Assembly: GCA_900317935.1 (NCBI GenBank)
Contig: ONIU01000009.1
Coordinates: forward strand, 1-47,700
Reading direction: 5' to 3'
Length of the DNA stretch: 47,700 nt
Origin: an uncultured bacterium
GTDB lineage: Bacteria > Muiribacteriota > Ozemobacteria > Ozemobacterales > Ozemobacteraceae
Part shown: piece by piece, positions 14,637 to 23,938 of the stretch
How the letters are laid out: each line of letters opens with the position of its first letter
How positions within the stretch are numbered: the first letter of the stretch is position 1
Made by a program: the position numbers and the translations under genes
Notes under the pieces: generated by a model
Seen by the model: the letters and a program-made list of their open reading frames with translations, nothing else
What the model was told of the DNA's origin: nothing
The model's database searches: none

Positions 14637-17287
14637 TTTTCATATTTCCATTCAAATTTTCCAACGCCACCGGTAACAATCTTAGCCACATACATCTTGT
14701 TCAATAAACTTCTATATTTTTTATCTCGCCATAGACCATTTATTGGATTATATATTATAACATTTTCACGTTTGGATTCAGGTATATATTTACTATGATG
14801 ATATTCTTCTATTGAAGGCATATAACGAGCACAATCAAGATAAGGAGTAACAACAGACCCCTTAATAGTAACAGGTTTTGTTCCTGTTGCAATAATACCT
14901 TCAGAAAGAGAAATTAGATTAGCTTCTATAAAACATCTGTCTCCCGGAGCATTAGTTGTTTTAATTACAATTTGAGGTGCAATTATAGTTAATATATTTT
15001 CGCCAACACTAGTCGGGAAATAAGCGTCTAATTCTTCTTCTTTGCCATCATTGGTATTGGCAAAAGTATCTACTGCCAAAAGGTTTCCGTCAATAACGAC
15101 CTTACCTCCACCCATCATTGGACTTGAATAAATAATACCATGCCCTTTATATAAAAGATTATGTAATAATCCTAATGGTTCAGAATCATTAAGAGCAAGT
15201 ATACCATTAAGTTCTAATGTCTGGAAATTAGCACCATCTTTGTATCTCTGAACATCAGTAATATATTTATAATCAAATCTGTCATAAGATTTACCACCGA
15301 TAGGAACAGTAGTTCTGCCTCTGAAAAAGTCTTCCGTACTTCTAGGAATAAAATAGAAATCCATCAGATAAGTGCTATATCTATCAGGCAAAGCATAAGC
15401 AAGCAAACCTTCATAATATTCACGCATAGGGCTATTTACTATAGCTGTTTGAATACTAGACGGCATATTAGGATACTGTGCATTTTCCATGTATCCTTCT
15501 GAGTATTTAAAAAGAGGCTTGCTTTCAGAGTATTCTTCTACTTTATCACCATTAAAATTAATTCTAGTCAGCATATTTATAAGACCTCTGTTAAATAATT
15601 CAGCTCCAGAATTACTCATAAATTTGCTGTATTTTTTCCATGATCGTAAATCTTTTGGTAATTTATCCCAGTTTCTAAAGATTTTATCAACATGCTTCTG
15701 TTCAACACCAGAATTTAAAAATAAAAATGCTGCCTCTGTTGCAGTCATATCATGGTCTTCTTTTTGATTCCAAGATATAGAAAACATTTTAAAATCTTCA
15801 TCACTTACAAAAGGAAACTCAAACCAAGCATCTTTATTATTCTTATCCTGTTTATCTCTAAATTGAATAGATCTAAAATACTGCCTCATAGCTGGACCAT
15901 ATACAATAGTTGGAGAAATCTTAGAGAAATCAGCCTGTCCAGATGGATGGCTTTTATTTAAAGGAACAGAAGTACCAAAGGGTTCAAAACCGCCTAAATC
16001 TAAGTCAGTATAAATACGACTGAACATTAGAGAAGTATCTTCGTCCACACTTTCTTGTTTTCTTTTCCTCTGAGTATATTTATCAAAAGTCATAAAAGAA
16101 TTCTTAAAGGAAAAAGGATCTGTCGGCTGTAAAATCATTTCGCCAGCCCCAACATTAAGAACTCTCAATTCAACATTATCTTTCCAACCTGTTCCAAACC
16201 AAGTTCTCGGGTCATACCATTTGGTATTTTTAGCATCTTTTTCTTTTTCAACCTGTCCCTGATAAACAACCCAATTCTTAACATAATCACTTAAACCAGT
16301 CCAAGGAACGTCTAATCTAAGAAAAGCATTGTCTCTAGCATTCATCTGAGTTTCAATATTTGAATTTGCATCATAATGCTGTCCAAACAGCATTTTAACC
16401 CCATTACCACTTCTAATATGTACCATAGGGCCCACTTCGCCGTATAAAGTATTTAAGTCCTGACCAAGATATACACGACCTGGAGGAGTAGGAGCATCGT
16501 TTCCTATTTCACCAAGACTTCTTTCCCAATCAGCAGAATCATTTTTTGATATAGGATTCCAATCTTTATTTCTTACAATTCTCCAGCCATTATCTAAGCG
16601 TAAAGGAGAAGAAGACACTTTTCCATCGAAATGATACTGGCAAACATCAAAAAAACTGCCGCCAGGAACAGAAGCATCTCTAATGAAAAGAGTGAAGTAA
16701 TTAAAGGGAGGAACAAAAGTTTTTACACAACGAATGAGAAATGTTAAAGAAATCTTCGCTTCATGGCCCTTATAATAAACCTTCGAGGTTACTCTCATTT
16801 CTCCCTGTTTTTCCATTTTATCTTGTTTGTAGGTATAAAGTACATTATCACCATTAGCAGCTTCAACAGGATTTATATAATTTAATTTTATTACAGCATC
16901 CACTACAAAATCACTAGAATCAGTCATTCCACTGGAAAATTGGATACCATAATGCTGTCTAGCTAAATCTCGAGTAAAAGCAGTTAGATTTGCAACTTGT
17001 TGAGCATCAAGAGTAATTGGTTTTGAAATATCAACACTATCAGAACGCAACACTTTATAAAGTTGATTACTTTCACTAGGATCATTTAAAGCATTTTTTA
17101 ATCTGGCAACAAATTCTTCTACAGCAGCTTCAGCAAGGTCAAAAGCAACTTCTGTTTCATATGACATTGAAGAAGAATAGTCTTCTGAACCAGTGAAGAA
17201 AGTCAAAGCAAAACCTAAAATAAAAACAACAGTTAAAAGTGTAAGGGTTATAAGGAAAATAGAACCACGCTTATTGAAATATGCCAT
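14633..17287 (-). CDS. Giant GspK/PilX-like protein (cassette A)
   Basis: The 885-residue protein starts with a prepilin-like segment: leader MAYFNKRG, then SIFLITLTLLTVVFILGFAL with no Glu at +5, a trait of GspK, the cap of the pseudopilus. FDLAEAAVEEFVARL follows, like the AE-rich helix of PilX/GspK. GspK is usually about 320 residues, so some 550 residues are extra. The C-terminal region has a beta-rich part with GGGKVVIDGNLLAVD and repeated hydrophobic short strands. ATG 17287 is chosen because GGGAG lies about 9 nt upstream; a longer frame to 17389 lacks this. Overlap with the upstream TPR lipoprotein gene suggests one operon. It could be a tip adhesin or cap. Confidence 0.72.
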   Translation of the reverse strand: MAYFNKRGSIFLITLTLLTVVFILGFALTFFTGSEDYSSSMSYETEVAFDLAEAAVEEFVARLKNALNDPSESNQLYKVLRSDSVDISKPITLDAQQVANLTAFTRDLARQHYGIQFSSGMTDSSDFVVDAVIKLNYINPVEAANGDNVLYTYKQDKMEKQGEMRVTSKVYYKGHEAKISLTFLIRCVKTFVPPFNYFTLFIRDASVPGGSFFDVCQYHFDGKVSSSPLRLDNGWRIVRNKDWNPISKNDSADWERSLGEIGNDAPTPPGRVYLGQDLNTLYGEVGPMVHIRSGNGVKMLFGQHYDANSNIETQMNARDNAFLRLDVPWTGLSDYVKNWVVYQGQVEKEKDAKNTKWYDPRTWFGTGWKDNVELRVLNVGAGEMILQPTDPFSFKNSFMTFDKYTQRKRKQESVDEDTSLMFSRIYTDLDLGGFEPFGTSVPLNKSHPSGQADFSKISPTIVYGPAMRQYFRSIQFRDKQDKNNKDAWFEFPFVSDEDFKMFSISWNQKEDHDMTATEAAFLFLNSGVEQKHVDKIFRNWDKLPKDLRSWKKYSKFMSNSGAELFNRGLINMLTRINFNGDKVEEYSESKPLFKYSEGYMENAQYPNMPSSIQTAIVNSPMREYYEGLLAYALPDRYSTYLMDFYFIPRSTEDFFRGRTTVPIGGKSYDRFDYKYITDVQRYKDGANFQTLELNGILALNDSEPLGLLHNLLYKGHGIIYSSPMMGGGKVVIDGNLLAVDTFANTNDGKEEELDAYFPTSVGENILTIIAPQIVIKTTNAPGDRCFIEANLISLSEGIIATGTKPVTIKGSVVTPYLDCARYMPSIEEYHHSKYIPESKRENVIIYNPINGLWRDKKYRSLLNKMYVAKIVTGGVGKFEWKYEK

Positions 17288-17867
17288 ATTTCTTATCTCC
17301 CTTCTTTGCAGCCATAGCAGCAAAATCCTGACATGCCATGCCATCTTCATAAGCTTTTTTATAGCGAGAATCTTTATGCAATTCTTCAATAGCTTCTAGC
17401 ATCTTAGTATAAGCTCGTTTTCGGCGGCTGGTTTTACCTGTCTTGTCGTAAACAGCAGCAGTAAGAGCCCATGTTTGCAGCTTAAGATAAGGATCGTTGT
17501 TTATCTCTTGCTGAATTCGGTTTATTTCTCTTAAAGCAGCCTCGTAATTACTATTTTTAAACATCTTATTGGCATAATTAAACTTTTCATAAAGTTCATT
17601 TGTACGTTCGTCTTGAGGTCTCAAGGGAAGTTTACCAATAAGATCAATATCAATATCATTACCGAAATCGTTTACAACAGAAGACCCATTAACACTAGCT
17701 TTGTCTTTTACGTTTGTCTTTTTTAAAGACTCTGCAAAATCTATTTTTTTATTGCTTTTTTTACTCGTTTGACTTTTACGTCCACAACATCCTGAGAGCC
17801 CAAAAGCCGTCAGTAACATAGAAGCAATGCACATCAAATGCAATAATCGACTTATTTTACATGTCAT
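17271..17867 (-). CDS. TPR lipoprotein at the head of cassette A
   Basis: A 198-residue lipoprotein: MTCKISRLLHLMCIASMLL begins the signal, with lipobox GLSGC near residue 27. A Ser/Lys-rich stretch follows, then two or three TPR-like helix pairs (FNYANKMFKNSNYEAALREI and later). PilF/PilW-type pilotins are small TPR lipoproteins that help secretin assembly, so a pilotin-like role is possible but unproven. ATG 17867 fits a promoter at 17899-17927; the longer frame from 17930 would put its first codons in the -35 box. It overlaps the giant K-like gene by 17 nt. Confidence 0.68.
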   Translation of the reverse strand: MTCKISRLLHLMCIASMLLTAFGLSGCCGRKSQTSKKSNKKIDFAESLKKTNVKDKASVNGSSVVNDFGNDIDIDLIGKLPLRPQDERTNELYEKFNYANKMFKNSNYEAALREINRIQQEINNDPYLKLQTWALTAAVYDKTGKTSRRKRAYTKMLEAIEELHKDSRYKKAYEDGMACQDFAAMAAKKGDKKYGIFQ

Positions 17868-17898
17868 AGTACAAACACAAAGTCCATAGCTTATTAAT

Positions 17899-17927
17899 AT
17901 TTTATTAGATAAAAAAGAATTAGTCAA
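17899..17927 (-). promoter_or_regulatory. Sigma-70-type promoter of pseudopilin cassette A
   Basis: On the minus strand TTGACT (17922-17927), exactly 17 nt, then TAAAAT (17899-17904). A start site about 7 nt on gives a leader of about 25 nt without a clear ribosome site. Confidence 0.65.
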
Positions 17928-17981
17928 CATTTACTCAATTAAATATCTTTAATAATAATTATTTTTATACGTTCTATTTTC

Positions 17982-18010
17982 TTGACATCAACATCTAATA
18001 AAGCTAGAAT
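17982..18010 (+). promoter_or_regulatory. Sigma-70 promoter giving a probable leaderless cupin mRNA
   Basis: TTGACA (perfect, 17982-17987), exactly 17 nt, TAGAAT (5 of 6, 18005-18010). The expected transcript start at 18016-18018 coincides with the ATG at 18018. No ribosome site precedes that ATG. It would drive the cupin gene and perhaps the pilus operon behind it. Confidence 0.68.
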
Positions 18011-18017
18011 TCACAGT

Positions 18018-18722
18018 ATGAAAAGTACATTAGTTAATAAAATCAATATATTTTTGGCAGCCGCTTTGTTGCTCTGTTCTCCAATCTTAGCCAAAGGAAA
18101 TAATAAGGAATCAACAAAAGAACAGCCAAAGTCACGTAACTTCATCGCTTTTGATGACGCAGTCTATAATACTTCTCCAGACAAACGAATTGGAGCCAAG
18201 ATTTTAGTAGACACAAACATTGTCGGTCCTTCTATCGCCGCAATGACTCATTTAACCTACCTTCCAGGTGCTCATGTAGAAAGTCACAGACATGTATATG
18301 TAACTGAAATTATCTACGTATTGGAAGGAAATCTGACAGTCAGAATAGGTACAGAAACCAAAATTCTTGGGAAAGACAGTACCGCTTTTGTTCCACCGAA
18401 AACATTCCATGAACTGATGAATGACTCGGCAGATGTAGTTAAATTCCTTCAATATTATTCTCCTTCTGGAGCAGAAGAAGAATATCGTAACTGGGAAAAC
18501 CCAAAAACTGCTGAAGCTAAGGCTCAGGCTGAAGAAATCGCTAAACAGCAAGAGTTAAAGAATAAAGAACCAGAAGAAATAAAAGGTCCGGCCCCGTTAA
18601 CTGTTCCAGGTAGTCCAACCACAGTAAAATTAGGTGAAGTAAAAATGGAACAAGAAGAAGAAAGTTCTAAGAAAAAAGAACTTCTTCTGAACTTAAAACC
18701 CACATCAGAAAAAGAAAAATAA
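18018..18722 (+). CDS. Exported cupin-domain protein
   Basis: The 234-residue protein has a signal peptide (1-26, ending ILA-KGNN), a single cupin domain (about 60-150) and a Lys/Glu-rich tail. The cupin motif 1 is complete (G84, H90, H92, E97, G104 in GAHVESHRHVYVTE), as is the PPKTFHE part of motif 2 (H131), so a metal ion is probably bound. The substrate is not evident; many such cupins bind small ligands or sugars. ATG 18018 is chosen because the longer TTG frame from 17982 starts in the -35 box. It is 18 nt before the TPR gene and so may lead the pilus operon. Confidence 0.8.
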   Translation: MKSTLVNKINIFLAAALLLCSPILAKGNNKESTKEQPKSRNFIAFDDAVYNTSPDKRIGAKILVDTNIVGPSIAAMTHLTYLPGAHVESHRHVYVTEIIYVLEGNLTVRIGTETKILGKDSTAFVPPKTFHELMNDSADVVKFLQYYSPSGAEEEYRNWENPKTAEAKAQAEEIAKQQELKNKEPEEIKGPAPLTVPGSPTTVKLGEVKMEQEEESSKKKELLLNLKPTSEKEK

Positions 18723-18740
18723 GAATAGCGGTGACAGCTA

Positions 18741-19493
18741 ATGGATAATTATTCAAAATCATCATATTATAGCGAAGGCTTATTAGAAGAAGCCATACAG
18801 GAAAATATTCGAAAATTAGAAACTGATCCGAACAATCACTTGCTAAGATGCAGTCTTGCAAATAGCTATTTTAGAATAGGCAAAATAGATGAAGCCATAA
18901 AAGAATACCGCAAGTGCATTGAAATTGCTCCATCCAGTGAATATTGGAACAATCTCGGTAAGGCTCTTTTGAATGTTGGGCAATATGACGAAGCAGTTAA
19001 TGCTTTTAAACAGGTATTAGCAAAAAACAAATGGCCTGATGCTTACTTCCATTTAGCTTTAGCCCATAAAAGTTCTGGAAATTCAGAAGAAGCATTAAAT
19101 CAATTAAATGAAGCTCTTAAAATAAATCCGAAATATCGCGAAGCTATAAACGAAAAAGCTCAGATTTTAGAAGCTTTAAACAGAAAAGACGAAGCTTTAA
19201 CTGAATATAAAAAGGTTATAGCTCTTTTCTTTTCTGAATATCAAGCAAGAGATACGGAAGATTACTGCTATGAAACAGCAGTATTGCTAGACAACAACGA
19301 CTTAATAGATGAACTTATAAGACAGTTGCGCCAGCATATTCAAAAATATCCTGGTTTTGCAGACGGTTATTATAAATTGGGGCAAGCACTTGAAGCAAAA
19401 GGTTTGCGAAACGAAGCAATGATGGCTTTCAGAAGAGCGCTAGAAATTAATCCTAGCTATGAAATCGCCAGAAAAAGTTTTTGGAAAAGATAA
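18741..19493 (+). CDS. TPR protein leading the pilus/secretion operon
   Basis: A 250-residue protein made of about six tetratricopeptide repeats, for example RIGKIDEAIKEYRKCIEIAP, SSGNSEEALNQLNEALKINP and AKGLRNEAMMAFRRALEINP. No signal peptide is seen, so it is probably cytoplasmic and may bind the assembly ATPase or platform. It starts 18 nt after the cupin gene with GGTGA as ribosome site and ends 11 nt before gspE. Confidence 0.8.
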   Translation: MDNYSKSSYYSEGLLEEAIQENIRKLETDPNNHLLRCSLANSYFRIGKIDEAIKEYRKCIEIAPSSEYWNNLGKALLNVGQYDEAVNAFKQVLAKNKWPDAYFHLALAHKSSGNSEEALNQLNEALKINPKYREAINEKAQILEALNRKDEALTEYKKVIALFFSEYQARDTEDYCYETAVLLDNNDLIDELIRQLRQHIQKYPGFADGYYKLGQALEAKGLRNEAMMAFRRALEINPSYEIARKSFWKR

Positions 19494-19504
19494 AGGATTA
19501 ATCA

Positions 19505-21241
19505 ATGGTTTCACAAGCAGGGAAGCCTCAAAGAAAAAGACTTGGCGACATTTTAGTAGAAGCCGGAGTAATATCTGCTCAACAGCTTCAAGAAGCACTT
19601 TCTAAACAAAAAATATTAGGGAAAAGACTTGGCAAGGTCTTAGTAGATACTGGCATAACCACAGAAGACAGTATTGCGACGACATTAGCCGCACAGATGA
19701 GCATTCCCTATATTAATCTCAACGAAATTACAATTACTCCGGAAGTTCTAACTGCTATTCCAGACGGAATCGTAAGAAGCCATAATCTTCTGCCTGTAAA
19801 GCTTGAAGGCAACAGGCTGCAGATTACAATGAGCGATCCTTTAGACGTTTTTATAATAGATGAAATTACTTTTCAGACAGGTTATGAGTTAGAAATAGGT
19901 ATCAGCCCTGAATCACAGATTGAAGCAGCAATCAAGCATTACTACGGAAATAGTGAAAGTCTACAGAATGCAGTCGACAATCTTGCTGCCGAAAGAAAAA
20001 CTGAAGTATCTTTAGACGAAAGTTTCTTTACTACATTTGACTTAAATGATGAAGAACAGAATGTACCTATAATAAATCTGGTCAATACTATTATTCAGCA
20101 GGCTATTAACGATAAAGCAAGCGATATTCATATAGAACCAGATGAAGAAGTAGTCAGAGTTCGTTATAGAATAGACGGGATTTTGAACGAATTAATGAAA
20201 GCCCCTAAAACCATTCAGAGCGAACTAATTTCTCGTTTAAAAATTATGGCTCAGATGGATATTTCTGAAAAGCGTCTGCCACAAGACGGGCGTATAAAAG
20301 TTAAAGTTCAGAATAAAAGCATCGACCTTCGTGTTTCCTCATTACCAACAGTTTTTGGTGAAAAAATAGTTATTCGTATTCTTGATAAGAGTCGTTTATC
20401 ATTAACTCTCGATCAGGTAGGTTTCGACGAAGACCTGCTGAAACTTTTTAAAACCTTATCTTCTGCTCCAAACGGAATTGTTCTTATGACAGGGCCAACA
20501 GGTTCTGGTAAAACATCTACCTTATACGCAGCAATCAATTTTGTTAAAAGCCCTGAAATAAATATTACAACAGTTGAAGACCCGGTAGAATACCTGATAC
20601 CAAGTATCAATCAGGTTCAAGTAAGATCAGAAATAGGTCTGACTTTTGCCAGAACGCTTCGTTCTATTTTGAGACAGGACCCCAATGTTATTCTTATTGG
20701 TGAAATACGTGATTTTGAAACAGCTCAGATAGCTATTGAATCAGCACTGACTGGTCATTTGGTATTTTCAACCTTGCACACAAACGATGCTGCTTCTGCT
20801 GTTACAAGATTAATAGAAATGGGCGTAGAACCTTATCTTGTTGCTTCTGCTGTAATAGGTGTAGGTGGACAGCGTCTAGTCAGAAAAATATGTCCATCCT
20901 GCCGTGAAATGTATGAAATTACAGACAAAGAAGATATTGAAGTTTTAAAAGAAAATGGTTTCAACACAACGAAACTCTACTACGGCAGAGGTTGTTTAAC
21001 CTGCCGAAAAACAGGATATGCCGGTCGAACAGCTATTCATGAAATAATGACTATTAACGACGAAATACACGGTTTGATTCTTGATTCTGCTTCTGCCAGA
21101 GACATTAGACAAGCAGCAGTAAAATCAGGCATGCGAACAATGCGTGTAGACGGCTTACAAAAAGCAATAAAGGGAGTTACTACCCTTAAAGAAGTTCTCC
21201 GCTTAACAAGAGGCGAAGAAATCAGAAGAGTTACATCTTAA
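19505..21241 (+). CDS. gspE: GspE/PilB-type assembly ATPase
   Basis: A 578-residue hexameric ATPase that powers pilin assembly at the inner membrane. Residues about 8-155 are the GspE N-terminal (MshEN-like) domain with RLGDILVEAGVI and GKRLGKVLVDTGI. The C-terminal part has Walker A GPTGSGKT near 331, the Asp box around TTVEDPVEY, Walker B ILIGEIRD near 395, the His box TGHLVFSTLHTND, and a zinc site with CPSC near 463 and CLTC near 498. Length matches PilB/GspE. No PilT-like retraction ATPase is next to it. It is followed at 15 nt by gspF. Confidence 0.95.
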   Translation: MVSQAGKPQRKRLGDILVEAGVISAQQLQEALSKQKILGKRLGKVLVDTGITTEDSIATTLAAQMSIPYINLNEITITPEVLTAIPDGIVRSHNLLPVKLEGNRLQITMSDPLDVFIIDEITFQTGYELEIGISPESQIEAAIKHYYGNSESLQNAVDNLAAERKTEVSLDESFFTTFDLNDEEQNVPIINLVNTIIQQAINDKASDIHIEPDEEVVRVRYRIDGILNELMKAPKTIQSELISRLKIMAQMDISEKRLPQDGRIKVKVQNKSIDLRVSSLPTVFGEKIVIRILDKSRLSLTLDQVGFDEDLLKLFKTLSSAPNGIVLMTGPTGSGKTSTLYAAINFVKSPEINITTVEDPVEYLIPSINQVQVRSEIGLTFARTLRSILRQDPNVILIGEIRDFETAQIAIESALTGHLVFSTLHTNDAASAVTRLIEMGVEPYLVASAVIGVGGQRLVRKICPSCREMYEITDKEDIEVLKENGFNTTKLYYGRGCLTCRKTGYAGRTAIHEIMTINDEIHGLILDSASARDIRQAAVKSGMRTMRVDGLQKAIKGVTTLKEVLRLTRGEEIRRVTS

Positions 21242-21256
21242 GGGCGGTTAACCACA

Positions 21257-22465
21257 ATGAGGTATTCCTATAAAGCTATTGACGTTAATGGTAACGAGAT
21301 AATCGGAGACTTAGAAGCCGAAAAGACAGAAGATGTTGGAACTTGGCTTTCTGATCGCGGTTACATCGTTGTCAGCATAACCCAGTCAACATTAAAAAGC
21401 ATTGTTGGGAATAATCATAAATATCTTAGAATTAATCAAAAAGACATGAATTTTTTCCTAATTCAGTTGTCTAACCTAATACAAGCCGGATGCCCGCTTC
21501 TCATGAGTCTAACAGCACTATACAAACAGGTTTCTAATTATCAATTAAAAGTGCTGTTGAAAGATGTTAAAGAAAAAATAGAATCAGGGAAATCCTTTTC
21601 TGAGGCATTAAAAACTCATAAAGAAGTTTTCCCTTCCCTTTTTATAACAATGGTTGAAGTCGGTGAAGTCGGTGGAATGCTTGGCGAAGTATTAGAAAGA
21701 TATTCTCATATTTATGATACGATGTATCGCTTAAGCAAAAAAATCATACAGGCAATGATTTACCCATTGTTCCTTTTAATAAGTTCTTTAATCGTTGTTG
21801 TTTCTTTATTAGTTTTTGTTTTTCCAAAATTTGTAGAAGGAACAAAACGCACAGGCAATGAATTACCTGGACTTACAATGCTTGTTTTGAATATATCTAA
21901 TTTTATTTCAAATCACTATTTATTATTAATAGGAATATTTGTTGGTATATTTTTTATTTGGAAATTGATTATGAGTAATGCCAAATGTAAACAAGCTGTA
22001 ACTGAGTTTTTCACAGGTATGCCAATAATTGGAGATGTTTTAAAACAAATCCAGATAGCTCTATTTGCTCGTATTCTCGGGACTCTTCTTCGATGCGGAG
22101 TTCCTATACTTACTTCATTGCAGGCAGTAGAGAAAGCCTTAAGCAATGTTGTGTATAAAAAAGCGATGGGAGAAATTCGAGAATGTGTCAGCAGAGGCGA
22201 ATCTCTCTCTCAATCAATCGGGAAATATAGAAATATTTTTCCTGAAAGTATAATCTTAATGACTGATGTTGGAGAACGCAGCGGTAACATGGGTGAAATG
22301 TTAGAAAAAGCTGGAAATATTTACGAAAGAGATATGGAAATGGCTTTAGAAACTGCGGTATCCTTTATACAACCGGCTTTGGTTGTATTCTTAGCTATAT
22401 TTATAGTAATTATAGCTTTGTCAATGTACTTACCATTATTTGACATTGGCAAGGTTGTAGGATAA
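21257..22465 (+). CDS. gspF: GspF/PilC-type inner-membrane platform protein
   Basis: A 402-residue protein with two copies of the GspF domain. Each has the SG.SFSEAL...FP.....M..VGE..G.L motif: GKSFSEALKTHKEVFPSLF...VGEVGG and GESLSQSIGKYRNIFPESI...VGERSG. Three membrane helices lie near 170-190, 220-240 and 370-395. The N-terminal RYSYKAIDVNGNEIIGDLEA is the family start. It sits in the membrane, contacts GspE and guides pilin subunits into the fibre. Length is standard. Confidence 0.95.
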   Translation: MRYSYKAIDVNGNEIIGDLEAEKTEDVGTWLSDRGYIVVSITQSTLKSIVGNNHKYLRINQKDMNFFLIQLSNLIQAGCPLLMSLTALYKQVSNYQLKVLLKDVKEKIESGKSFSEALKTHKEVFPSLFITMVEVGEVGGMLGEVLERYSHIYDTMYRLSKKIIQAMIYPLFLLISSLIVVVSLLVFVFPKFVEGTKRTGNELPGLTMLVLNISNFISNHYLLLIGIFVGIFFIWKLIMSNAKCKQAVTEFFTGMPIIGDVLKQIQIALFARILGTLLRCGVPILTSLQAVEKALSNVVYKKAMGEIRECVSRGESLSQSIGKYRNIFPESIILMTDVGERSGNMGEMLEKAGNIYERDMEMALETAVSFIQPALVVFLAIFIVIIALSMYLPLFDIGKVVG

Positions 22466-22514
22466 ATTATTATTTTATAGTATGAAACCTATAGCTCAAA
22501 AATGTGGAGGCGAT

Positions 22515-23027
22515 ATGCGAAAAGGTTTTTCTCTAGTTGAACTATTAATCGTTGTTCTAGTAATAGGTATTCTTGTATCAATAGCTATTCCTAGATATCA
22601 GAGCATTGCTTCAATGGCACGTGCAAAATCATGCCTTTCTAATCAAAAAGGCATAGAAAGCTTGATTTCTCTTTGGGAAGCAAAGAATTACGAGCTTGAT
22701 ACAGGCAAAAACCGTTGGACCTGGATTGACCGTTCAGGCAACATGCGCTGGAAATATTCAAATGCTTTATTGCAACTAAATGACACAGCAAAAGACGTAA
22801 AACTCTTTATCTGCCCAGAAGCAGCCAACAGATGGGGTTATACTTGGAACGGTTCTAGTTATAGATTTTATAACACAGACAATACCTCTCTTTGGATAAT
22901 AGGTTCTGATGGGAAAATGGGCGGTAGAGGTGTCGTATGCGGCATAAGACTCGGCACCAGATGGATAGGTATGAATGGACAGATGGGCGCAGATGGCTCA
23001 AAAGACTCTGCTCATCATTATTGGTAA
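22515..23027 (+). CDS. gspG: Major pseudopilin, GspG/PilA-like
   Basis: The 170-residue prepilin has a short leader MRKG, cleavage before FSLVELLIVVLVIGILVSIA, Glu at +5, and a Pro after the helix (IAIP). A compact domain follows with several Trp and Gly residues and ending DGSKDSAHHYW. ATG 22515 is chosen because GGAGG lies just upstream; the in-frame ATG at 22482 has no such site and would give an unusual 15-residue leader. First of five pseudopilin genes in the T2SS order G-H-I-J-K. It probably forms the shaft of the fibre. Confidence 0.82.
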   Translation: MRKGFSLVELLIVVLVIGILVSIAIPRYQSIASMARAKSCLSNQKGIESLISLWEAKNYELDTGKNRWTWIDRSGNMRWKYSNALLQLNDTAKDVKLFICPEAANRWGYTWNGSSYRFYNTDNTSLWIIGSDGKMGGRGVVCGIRLGTRWIGMNGQMGADGSKDSAHHYW

Positions 23028-23036
23028 AAGGTTACT

Positions 23037-23531
23037 ATGCTGATCTGCTGCAGAAGAAGCAGCCTAATAAAGCCTGAAAAAACCAATAATTTGCGTCTCC
23101 ACAGACACCAGATTACTAACTATATGTTTAGAAAATCAGGCTTTACAATAATTGAAATATTAATTGTTGTTCTAGTTATAGGAATCCTATCCAGCACAGC
23201 GATAGGAACCTATTCGGGTGCAATTCGAGACACAGCACAAAGATCAGCTCAAGATAAACTACAGACCTTTTTCCAGAGTTGCAAAGACAGAGCCAGACTT
23301 CGTAAATTAGATGTAAAAATCCTTTATAACGAAGGCGCTAAAAGTCTTATAAATCCAGACTCAACAACATCTTTCCTGAATATTCCTGAGATTAATTCAA
23401 AAAGCATTCCCAAACTTATTGAAATTAATAAAGAAGGTAAGTTTATGGTAAACGGAAAAACAATAAATAAACTAGACCTCTTATTAATGTTACCTGGCGG
23501 CAAATTGGCTACAATCACAATTCACCTATGA
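23037..23531 (+). CDS. Minor pseudopilin, GspH-like
   Basis: A 164-residue prepilin with FTIIEILIVVLVIGILSSTA and Glu at +5. The start is uncertain. ATG 23037 has an AAAGG ribosome site but gives a 35-residue leader, while ATG 23124 gives a 6-residue leader like its neighbours but has no ribosome site. The mature protein is small and beta-rich, ending in LLLMLPGGKLATITIHL, as GspH/FimT proteins do. It sits between the G-like and I-like genes, which fits GspH. Confidence 0.72.
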   Translation: MLICCRRSSLIKPEKTNNLRLHRHQITNYMFRKSGFTIIEILIVVLVIGILSSTAIGTYSGAIRDTAQRSAQDKLQTFFQSCKDRARLRKLDVKILYNEGAKSLINPDSTTSFLNIPEINSKSIPKLIEINKEGKFMVNGKTINKLDLLLMLPGGKLATITIHL

Positions 23532-23938
23532 AATTCAAAACTCTGACAACCTGCAAAAAAAATGGATTTAGCCTTATTGAGCTTATTATTTCATTGTTTG
23601 TTTTAACAGGTGCATTGTCAATAATATTTTCTGGGTTTGAAGTCTCAGCCAAACTGAATAGTCATGCTATTTTCGAATCAGAAGCTGCATTTTTGGCAGA
23701 ACGAGAAATAGAACTGGCAAAATCAGAACTACTTAACGGCAATTTAAAAGCAGGCAAAGCCAGACAACTACCCTGCCGTTTCAGATTAAAACCGGGTTGG
23801 AAACTAATAACCCTATTAACTACTCCGGATAAAGAAGATACCGTCAGACTGCAAGTAAGAGTAACTCATGCAGACAGAGAACTGCAACTGGAATCTTATT
23901 TGTTTTTGCCAGAAAAAGAGGTGAAAAATAATGGCTAA
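23528..23938 (+). CDS. Minor pseudopilin, GspI-like
   Basis: A 136-residue prepilin: leader MKFKTLTTCKKNG, cleavage before FSLIELIISLFVLTGAL, Glu at +5. Small size and the LAEREIELAKSELL segment match the GspI helix that packs against J and K. It overlaps the previous gene by 4 nt and the next by 8 nt, showing coupled translation. Confidence 0.78.
   Translation: MKFKTLTTCKKNGFSLIELIISLFVLTGALSIIFSGFEVSAKLNSHAIFESEAAFLAEREIELAKSELLNGNLKAGKARQLPCRFRLKPGWKLITLLTTPDKEDTVRLQVRVTHADRELQLESYLFLPEKEVKNNG

Noticed and set aside
17288-17389. Longer start for the giant K-like gene at 17389
   Set aside because: It would bury the prepilin leader 34 residues inside the protein and ignores the GGGAG site before the ATG at 17287.
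17868-17930. Longer start for the TPR lipoprotein gene at 17930
   Set aside because: The extra codons cover the -35 and -10 of a good promoter and would place the signal peptide too far from the N-terminus.
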